Part shown: piece after piece, positions 60,351 through 64,000 of the stretch
How the letters are laid out: each line of letters opens with the position of its first letter
Numbering within the stretch: the first letter of the stretch is position 1
Source of the DNA: Spirochaetae bacterium HGW-Spirochaetae-2
GTDB lineage: Bacteria; Spirochaetota; Spirochaetia; Sphaerochaetales; Sphaerochaetaceae
Direction: 5' to 3'
DNA: 64,000 nucleotides
Assembly (NCBI GenBank): GCA_002839355.1
Contig: PGXW01000002.1
Coordinates: 62,001-126,000 of the forward strand
Notes under the pieces: model-generated
Told to the model about the DNA's origin: nothing
The model's database searches: none
Seen by the model: the letters and a program-made list of their open reading frames with translations, nothing else
Made by a program: the position numbers and the translations under genes

Positions 60351-61409
60351 TCAACCGAACAGCGACAAGAGTCGGGCAGCGATCGGAAGCATGACCATGA
60401 CGGCGAACACACGGCAGCTGTGCAGAAATACGATGCGGGGCGTGTCGAGTCCCATCTCCTCGGAAACCAGTCCCATCTCGGCGATCCCACCGGGAATCGA
60501 AGCGAAGAGCGCTGTGGCGAAATCGATACGGAACACAAGATGCAATACCCATGCCGTCAGGAAGGCCATGACGAACAGCTCCGTGAGCAGGATAGACATG
60601 GGAACCAGCAGTGTCGGAAGCGATACGATGGAGTCGAGCGAGACTTTCGCTCCGATATAGGTCCCGGCGAACAGTTGGATTGCAAACCTCAGCCATCCCG
60701 GATACCACGCGCGGGCTGTTGCCATATTGAAAACGGCGACTGCCACCATGGCTCCAATGAGTGCTCCGGCGGGAATGCCGATCAGATCGAACAGGACCCC
60801 ACCTCCAATTGCCAACACCACCGTTGTTGCGAAATTCGTGTATATCGGACGGCGCGGTACCACCGTTTCCTTTCCCTCAACCGAAATGATCGGCACGGCA
60901 TGACGGATCGGTGCCTGCTTGGAAAACAGGCGCTTCACCAGTGGTGGGAAGAAGGAGATCACGAATACGAACCGGAACATTTGCAGCAGGGAGACACTCT
61001 CCATATCGGCACCGAAATCGGCTGCCACCAGGGCAAGGTCGGACACACCCCCGGGAGCGCAGGCGAAGAACGAGGTCACAAGACTCAACGACGAAGAATG
61101 TGCCATCCATGCGGCGAACAGCACATTCAAAAGCATCAACATGACCACAAACACCAATGCCGGTAGCCCCACACGCTTGAACATGGCGATATCGGAACGC
61201 GTGAACCTCGAACCGATGACGATACCCGAAACAATCTGGATTACAATACGAAGGTCACCGGGATACAATTCCCCGAATCCCGTGGTGATATTGCACAGGA
61301 CTACCGCAAGCATCGATCCTATCAAGGCTCCCGCCGGAACTCTCAGCCGTCGTGCGACAAAAGCTCCGACGAATCCCACGATGTGCAACACCAACATTCC
61401 AAAAAGCAT
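60351..61409 (-). CDS. AbrB-family transporter (PF05145)
   Basis: The 352-residue protein of about ten helices has two related halves, each with the motif VPAGALIGSMLAVVLCNI / IPAGALIGAMVAVAVFN and ACAPGGVSDLALVAADF / ASIPGGIAEMGLVSEEM. The family is annotated as putative ammonia monooxygenase or AbrB; no transport substrate is settled. GAGGGG lies before the ATG. It lies 68 bp before trpS and is divergent from the putP-like gene. Confidence 0.85.
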   Translation of the reverse strand: MLFGMLVLHIVGFVGAFVARRLRVPAGALIGSMLAVVLCNITTGFGELYPGDLRIVIQIVSGIVIGSRFTRSDIAMFKRVGLPALVFVVMLMLLNVLFAAWMAHSSSLSLVTSFFACAPGGVSDLALVAADFGADMESVSLLQMFRFVFVISFFPPLVKRLFSKQAPIRHAVPIISVEGKETVVPRRPIYTNFATTVVLAIGGGVLFDLIGIPAGALIGAMVAVAVFNMATARAWYPGWLRFAIQLFAGTYIGAKVSLDSIVSLPTLLVPMSILLTELFVMAFLTAWVLHLVFRIDFATALFASIPGGIAEMGLVSEEMGLDTPRIVFLHSCRVFAVMVMLPIAARLLSLFG

Positions 61410-61504
61410 GCATACCCCTCGACCAGTGTTTCAGCTCTTGCTGTGAAAAAGGTTCACAATACTGGCATTTTCCACTACTATCGGTCCATACGCAAGGAGG
61501 AATT

Positions 61505-63073
61505 ATGAATCTTACTATCCTGACAGCCAATCAGAAGACCGTTGCATTCATCGGCATGGTCCTCTATATGGCACTGGTAGTCACTGTCGGCTTGATCTAC
61601 AGCAAGCGCAACAAGAGCACCGAGGACTTCTTCCTTGGTGGCAGGTCGCTCGGCCCTTGGGTAACAGCGATGAGCGCCGAAGCCTCGGATATGAGCAGCT
61701 GGCTGCTTATGGGACTGCCTGGACTCGCCTATCTCACCGGTTTCGCCAGTGCGGGGTGGACTGCAATCGGATTGGCTGTCGGCACTTGGTTCAACTGGCG
61801 GTTCGTAGCCTATCGCCTGCGCACCTATAGCCATGTCGCTGGCAATGCGATCACGTTGCCCGACTTCTTCTCCAACCGGTTCCATGATTCCAGACGAATC
61901 ATCATGACCATCTCGGCCGTTATCATATTCTTTTTCTTCATCATCTACACCTCGAGCGGCTTCGCTGCCTTGGGAAAACTCTTCAACAGCCTGTTCGGAT
62001 TCGACTACACCTTGATGATGGTAATCGGAACGATCGTGGTGGTAATCTATACGATCGTCGGAGGATTCCTTGCCGAGAGCACCACCGACTTCATGCAGGG
62101 AACCTTGATGTTCTTCTCATTGATCGTCATCCTTGTCGCCGGAGTGCTGGAGGCCGGTGGCTTGGGTGCGGTTGGTGCATCCATCGAATCCTTGGACGGC
62201 TTCGGCAGCCTGTTCACCAGCCACAACCGGGCAACAGGAGCCGGATCGGCCGTATCGTTTCTGGAAATCGCCTCGTCCATGGCTTGGGGTCTGGGATACT
62301 TCGGCATGCCGCACGTCCTGTTGCGCTTCATGGCCATACGGGATGCCGGGGAACTCACCCGCTCACGTCGCATCGCCATGGTCTGGGTCCTCGTTTCCCT
62401 TGCCGCCGCAGTATGTATCGGTGTGGTCGGTGTCGCGGCGGTACCGTCATTGTTGGATGGAGCGGCGGCTGGAGAACTTTCTTCACGCAGCGAGACCATC
62501 TTTATCGTCATGACCCAATTGCTCGCAAACTATTCGGGAATCCTCGTGGTGCTTGTGGGTGTTATCCTCAGCGGAATACTCGCGGCCACCATGAGCACGA
62601 GCGACTCGCAACTGCTGGTAACCGCATCCGCGGTGTCCCAGAACTTTTTCAAAGGGGTTCTGAAGAAGGATGCCACCGACAAACAGATCCTCTGGGTCTC
62701 GCGCATCACAATCATCCTGGTCGCCATAATCGGGGCGATCCTCGCAGCCGACCCCAACTCCTCCATTTTCGGAATTGTCAGTTATGCATGGGCAGGATTC
62801 GGGGCCGCTTTCGGTCCATTGATGCTCTTCAGCCTCTTTTGGAAACGGACAACCCTTGTCGGAGCGATCGCAGGTATGGCCGGCGGGTTCGCGGCAGTGG
62901 TGGTCTGGAAGAATCTCATTGCTCCCTTGGGTGGTGCCTGGGGTATCTACGAACTGCTGCCCGCATTCCTGTTCAGTGCCTTGTGCATCGTTGTGGCCAG
63001 TCTGTTGTCTCCCAGGCCTTCCCAGCAGATTTTGGAGGAATTCGAACACATTGCCGCTGGGAAAGCAGAGTAA
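61505..63073 (+). CDS. putP: Sodium/proline symporter (SSS family)
   Basis: This 522-residue, 13-helix transporter has the PutP hallmarks: TEDFFLGGRSLGPWVTAMSA, SDMSSWLLMGLPGLAYLTG, GRSL and GGFLAESTTDFMQGT. The Na+ site SGILAATMSTSDSQLLVTAS is intact. AAGGAGG lies before the ATG at 61505. It imports proline with sodium, useful as osmolyte or nitrogen source. MscL follows 72 bp later. Confidence 0.92.
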   Translation: MNLTILTANQKTVAFIGMVLYMALVVTVGLIYSKRNKSTEDFFLGGRSLGPWVTAMSAEASDMSSWLLMGLPGLAYLTGFASAGWTAIGLAVGTWFNWRFVAYRLRTYSHVAGNAITLPDFFSNRFHDSRRIIMTISAVIIFFFFIIYTSSGFAALGKLFNSLFGFDYTLMMVIGTIVVVIYTIVGGFLAESTTDFMQGTLMFFSLIVILVAGVLEAGGLGAVGASIESLDGFGSLFTSHNRATGAGSAVSFLEIASSMAWGLGYFGMPHVLLRFMAIRDAGELTRSRRIAMVWVLVSLAAAVCIGVVGVAAVPSLLDGAAAGELSSRSETIFIVMTQLLANYSGILVVLVGVILSGILAATMSTSDSQLLVTASAVSQNFFKGVLKKDATDKQILWVSRITIILVAIIGAILAADPNSSIFGIVSYAWAGFGAAFGPLMLFSLFWKRTTLVGAIAGMAGGFAAVVVWKNLIAPLGGAWGIYELLPAFLFSALCIVVASLLSPRPSQQILEEFEHIAAGKAE

Positions 63074-63145
63074 CCGGATAGTAATCGCTATGCTTTATAT
63101 ATGAAGGTGTGGTAGAATCGAAGACTAGAGGCAAGGAGGATCGGT

Positions 63146-63601
63146 ATGGCAGAAAAGAAAAAATTTGTCGAAGAGTTCAAGAAGTTCATTGCCCGTGGCA
63201 ATGTCATGGATCTTGCCGTCGGTCTTATCATCGGCACCGCGTTCACCGCGATTGTGAAATCGTTGGTCAACGATATTGTCATGCCGATTATCGGTATGGT
63301 TCTCGGTGGTGTCAACTTCACCAACTTGCGCATCGTCATTCGAGAGACTGTGGGAGACCGTCCCGAGTTGGCCCTCACCTATGGTAATTTCATCCAGGCG
63401 ATAATCGACTTCCTGTTGATCGCCCTCGTCGTGTTCATAATGGTCCGCAGCATCAATAGCTTCCGCGAGAAGCGGGAGCGGGTCGAGAAGGAAAAGGCAG
63501 CTGCGATTGCCGCGGCCGCACCCCCGGAAGTCCCGGTGGTCCCGGCTGACATCGTGCTGCTCACCGAAATCCGTGATCTGTTGAAAAAGAAGAAGGACTG
63601 A
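63146..63601 (+). CDS. mscL: Large-conductance mechanosensitive channel
   Basis: The 151-residue protein starts with the amphipathic MAEKKKFVEEFKKFIARGNVM, then TM1 DLAVGLIIGTAFTAIVKSLV, and a second helix FIQAIIDFLLIALVVFIMV. A charged C-terminal bundle with an Ala-rich stretch (AAAIAAAAPP) ends LLKKKKD. AAGGAGG lies before the ATG. It opens on strong osmotic downshock, complementing the putP-linked uptake. Confidence 0.95.
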   Translation: MAEKKKFVEEFKKFIARGNVMDLAVGLIIGTAFTAIVKSLVNDIVMPIIGMVLGGVNFTNLRIVIRETVGDRPELALTYGNFIQAIIDFLLIALVVFIMVRSINSFREKRERVEKEKAAAIAAAAPPEVPVVPADIVLLTEIRDLLKKKKD

Positions 63602-63604
63602 CAC

Positions 63605-64000
63605 GTGGGTTCAAGACCATATGGCACCAATGTGCTGGTTACCGGGGCGAGTTCGGGAATCGGACTCGCCTGTCTCTTGTTGTTCGCTCAGAAAGGATAC
63701 CATGTATGGGGTGTCTCCCGTTCGGGAACCTCCAAGGAGATGGTACCTGACACCGTGCACCTGTCCAGTATGGATGTGACCGACGATACCGTGGTAGCTT
63801 CGGGAATCGAGCGTATCTGGTCCGAAGCCGTCGAGTTGACGGGCGATGGAATCGGTACAGTCGTGCATTGTGCTGGATTTGGAATCGGCGGAGCATGCGA
63901 GGATACCACTGCAACAGAAGCCCTGGCCCAATTCGACACGAATTATTTCGGTATTGTCCGGGTAAACAATGCACTGCTGCCCCTCATGCGTTCGCGTGGT
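63605..64000 (+). CDS. Short-chain dehydrogenase, partial (runs off window)
   Basis: The first 132 residues are present. A GTG at 63605 with AAGGA seven bases upstream, four bases after mscL, is the start. VGSRPYGTNVLVTGASSGIG gives the NAD(P)-binding TGxxxGxG motif, SSMDVTDD the acidic loop, and VVHCAGFGIGG the NNAG-equivalent. The catalytic Tyr-x3-Lys lies beyond the edge. The substrate is unknown. Confidence 0.85.
   Translation, partial: MGSRPYGTNVLVTGASSGIGLACLLLFAQKGYHVWGVSRSGTSKEMVPDTVHLSSMDVTDDTVVASGIERIWSEAVELTGDGIGTVVHCAGFGIGGACEDTTATEALAQFDTNYFGIVRVNNALLPLMRSRG

Noticed and set aside
1-64000. CRISPR arrays, tRNA and rRNA genes, complete insertion sequences
   Set aside because: No regularly spaced repeats, tRNA cloverleaf-like stretches, rRNA core sequences or transposase genes were recognised by reading; a tRNA scan and covariance search would settle this.

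Overview
This window reads as chromosomal DNA of a Gram-negative-type, probably anaerobic or aerotolerant bacterium. A spirochaete of the Sphaerochaeta/Treponema group is my best guess, but it is an inference. The pointers are a DUF4954 protein, FabV as the enoyl-ACP reductase, GTP-dependent PEP carboxykinase, type III glutamine synthetase and dense short-gap operons. No rRNA, tRNA, CRISPR array or complete insertion sequence was seen. The genes at both ends run off the window.

Layout. 1-8.9 kb is mainly a metalloid/thiol resistance block: a polyferredoxin, arsR-acr3, a Cys-rich MarR regulator with a PF03773 permease and a 56-aa Cys-rich peptide, then arsR2-arsC-thioredoxin-ccdA divergent from a CPKC mini-thioredoxin, a DGC protein and a second PF03773 permease. 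8.9-12.3 kb holds a Ca/Na exchanger, an MscS channel and arginine deiminase. 12.3-25.7 kb is a nitrogen-assimilation block, all on the minus strand: a TIGR00300 protein, a NifA-like enhancer-binding regulator, amtB, glnK, glnN, gltB and gltD. It contains two strong sigma-54 promoters and paired upstream sites of the form CCTACA-N4-TGTAGG. 25.7-28.2 kb is a copper module (csoR, an LDCC-motif peptide, a CopB-type ATPase), followed by catalase, alkaline phosphatase and a YibE/F protein.

32.9-35.7 kb looks like a small decayed accessory patch. It holds a DUF3494 lipoprotein, a broken second DUF3494 copy, an AT-rich stretch with an orphan excisionase-type HTH, and a diguanylate cyclase interrupted by a one-base frameshift. 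ArsM, an FAD oxidoreductase, PckG, a Na/Pi cotransporter and a radical SAM protein follow. 43.5-52.8 kb is a nearly complete type II fatty-acid synthesis locus: fabH-fabD-fabG-fabF-fabZ-fabV on the minus strand and accB-accC-accD-accA on the plus strand, fired from back-to-back promoters whose -35 boxes form one palindrome. The remainder holds a hypothetical gene coupled to DUF4954, azlCD with a divergent regulator and MFS gene, trpS, an AbrB-family transporter, a PutP-type symporter, mscL and a partial short-chain dehydrogenase.

The most distinctive systems are (i) the NifA-like/sigma-54 ammonium regulon with no nitrogenase genes in view and a P-II protein lacking Tyr-51, and (ii) the metalloid block with two regulator-permease pairs and small Cys-rich partner proteins.
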